A DNA stretch of 6,681 nucleotides from a bacterium (GTDB lineage: Bacteria; Verrucomicrobiota; Verrucomicrobiae; Opitutales; Opitutaceae). The notes beneath the pieces are model-generated. The model was not told where the DNA came from, did not search any database, and saw only the letters and a list, made by a program, of their open reading frames with translations. How positions within the stretch are numbered: the stretch's first letter is position 1; the number at the start of each line of letters is the position of its first letter. Shown piece by piece: positions 5,501-6,681 of this stretch. The position numbers and the translations under genes are program-made. The stretch spans positions 1 through 6,681 of the forward strand of contig JAJXYI010000558.1 in the NCBI GenBank assembly GCA_021780625.1, read 5' to 3'.

Positions 5501-6675
5501 GAAAGGAGTTCGCGTATCGAGCGCACCGGTCCGGCCAGCTTGGCGCGTCCCCAAGTCCGCTGCGTGCTCAGGAACACACCCACGAAGATGCCCATCAGGA
5601 GCAGGTTCGAGAGTCCGGCGCTGAGGAAGGGCAGCGACATGCCTTTCGTCGGGAATATGCCCGTGACCACGCCGAGGTTGATGATCGCCTGCAGGCACAA
5701 CATCAGGAGCGAGCCGAGGACGATCTGGAATTGAAACTGGTTGGGCGCCTTGCGCAGGTGCATGAGGCCCGCCACGAAGATGATCGAGAAGAGCGCTACC
5801 ACGCCCACGGTGAAATACAGGCCGAGCTCCTCGCCCACCACCGCGAAGATGAAGTCAGTCTGCGCCTCCGGGAGAAACTTGTGCTGCTGACGTCCCTGGC
5901 CGAGGCCCACCCCATCGACGCCTCCGGAGGCAAAGGCCGCGAGCGCCTGGTACAGTTGATAGGTGCCCCCCTGGCGATTGCCCTGCACGTCGAGGAAGGC
6001 CGTGAACCGGCGCAGTCGGTTCGGGTTGTGGAGCACCGCAAGGGTGAACACGAGGGACACCCCCGCGATGGTCGGCAGGATGTAGCGCCAGCGCGCCCCC
6101 GCGAGGAACAGCATCACCAGCCCCACCGCCACCGCGAGTGCCGCCGTGCCGAAGTCCGGCTCGAGAAGGATCAGGCCCGCGAATCCGCAAATCATCGCGA
6201 GCGGGTAGACGAATCCGCGCCGCAGCTCATGGATCCGCGTCTGGTTGAGCGCGAGGTAATGCGCCAGGCAGAACACCATCGCGATCTTCGCAAATTCCGA
6301 CACCTGGATTCGCAGCGGACCGAACCCCAGCCAGCGCCGGCTGCCCTTGACCGTGATTCCGATGTGCGGGATCAGCACCGCCACCAACGAAAACAGCGAC
6401 AGCCCGCCGACAATCCAGGCGAACCGCCGCAGGTTCTCCAGGTCCAGGCGGCTGACGACCCAGCACAACGCCATCGTGAGCACGACGCCGATGAGCTGCT
6501 TGTTGAAGTAGTAGTAGGGCCCCTCCTTGAACGCCGTGCCGGCGCTGAAGAGCATGATCAGTCCGAGCACGGTCAGACCGATGCAGCACAGGACGATGAC
6601 CGCCGCGGGCGTGAGGGTGAGGCGGAGGCGTTGCGGCGAACCGGAAGGTGCGGGCGCGGGCGCGGCGGCGGACAT
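5497..6675 (-). CDS. ftsW: FtsW, SEDS-family septal peptidoglycan glycosyltransferase
   Basis: This 392-residue polytopic membrane protein of the SEDS (FtsW/RodA) family polymerises lipid II into glycan strands at the septum, normally with a class B PBP partner. After an Ala/Pro-rich cytoplasmic N-terminus (residues 1-20) there are many hydrophobic segments, by eye near 24-45, 58-76, 86-103, 156-171, 174-193, 198-216, 277-303, 318-340 and 352-371; the family has about ten. Family motifs are KGSRRWLGFG (110-119), EPDFGTA (172-178), GVGLGQGRQQHKFLPEAQTDF (255-275, with the expected catalytic Asp at 274) and FPTKGMSLPF (341-350). Three motif positions depart from the usual consensus: Q-V-S-E for Q-P-S-E, E-A-Q-T-D for E-A-H-T-D, and S-A-G-L-S-N for S-Y-G-G-S. 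The ATG is 6 bases from the window edge and the frame is open to the edge, so an upstream start cannot be excluded. The stop overlaps the murG start by 4 bases. FtsW is preferred over RodA because of the dcw context. Confidence 0.96.
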   Translation of the reverse strand: MSAAAPAPAPSGSPQRLRLTLTPAAVIVLCCIGLTVLGLIMLFSAGTAFKEGPYYYFNKQLIGVVLTMALCWVVSRLDLENLRRFAWIVGGLSLFSLVAVLIPHIGITVKGSRRWLGFGPLRIQVSEFAKIAMVFCLAHYLALNQTRIHELRRGFVYPLAMICGFAGLILLEPDFGTAALAVAVGLVMLFLAGARWRYILPTIAGVSLVFTLAVLHNPNRLRRFTAFLDVQGNRQGGTYQLYQALAAFASGGVDGVGLGQGRQQHKFLPEAQTDFIFAVVGEELGLYFTVGVVALFSIIFVAGLMHLRKAPNQFQFQIVLGSLLMLCLQAIINLGVVTGIFPTKGMSLPFLSAGLSNLLLMGIFVGVFLSTQRTWGRAKLAGPVRSIRELLS

Positions 6676-6681
6676 CGTCGA

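Noticed and set aside
5501..5508. GAAAGGAG on the plus strand, a perfect-looking Shine-Dalgarno
   Set aside because: No plausible plus-strand start and gene follow it. The bases encode the last residues of FtsW on the minus strand.
4361..5734. A 457-codon open frame on the plus strand, antisense to murG and the end of ftsW
   Set aside because: It is antisense to a gene with full MurG motifs. It is rich in Arg, Ala and His without recognisable domains, as expected for a shadow frame in GC-rich DNA.

Overview
This GC-rich window is a tightly packed stretch of a bacterial division and cell wall (dcw) cluster. Every gene I can support lies on the minus strand, so transcription runs from high to low coordinates: ftsW, murG, a fused murC-murB, ddl, ftsQ, and the first 13 codons of ftsA at the left edge. 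The order matches the classical dcw order ftsW-murG-murC-ddl-ftsQ-ftsA, except that murB is joined in frame to the 3' end of murC. A Gram-negative type envelope is likely. Together, the MurC-MurB fusion, the GC richness, the MurG variant motifs (H-L-S-P in the N-terminal loop, H-E-A-N in place of H-E-Q-N) and the apparent FtsA N-terminus suggest Verrucomicrobiota, perhaps Opitutaceae. That placement is inference from recalled family features, not a search result.

Layout from the upstream (right) end. FtsW (6675-5497) is the SEDS glycan polymerase of the divisome. Its stop overlaps the MurG start by 4 bases (ATGA). MurG (5500-4358) makes lipid II and overlaps the MurC-MurB start by another ATGA. 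The 764-residue MurC-MurB protein (4361-2067) carries UDP-MurNAc:L-alanine ligase and UDP-GlcNAc-enolpyruvate reductase on one chain. A gap of at most 78 bases separates it from ddl (1988-1059), the D-Ala-D-Ala ligase, whose exact start is ambiguous. After 4 more bases comes ftsQ (1054-29), whose 3' end overlaps the probable GTG start of ftsA (39, running off the window).

The genes cover consecutive needs of septal wall synthesis. MurB and MurC make UDP-MurNAc and attach L-Ala, Ddl supplies the terminal dipeptide, MurG completes lipid II, FtsW polymerises it, and FtsQ and FtsA link the polymerase complex to the FtsZ ring. The short overlaps and near absence of intergenic DNA suggest one operon with translational coupling. 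I see no promoter, terminator, RNA gene, mobile element or CRISPR array.

I found no undescribed system. The points worth a second look are the MurC-MurB fusion, several substitutions at normally conserved motif positions in FtsW, MurC and MurB, and the uncertain ddl and ftsA starts.
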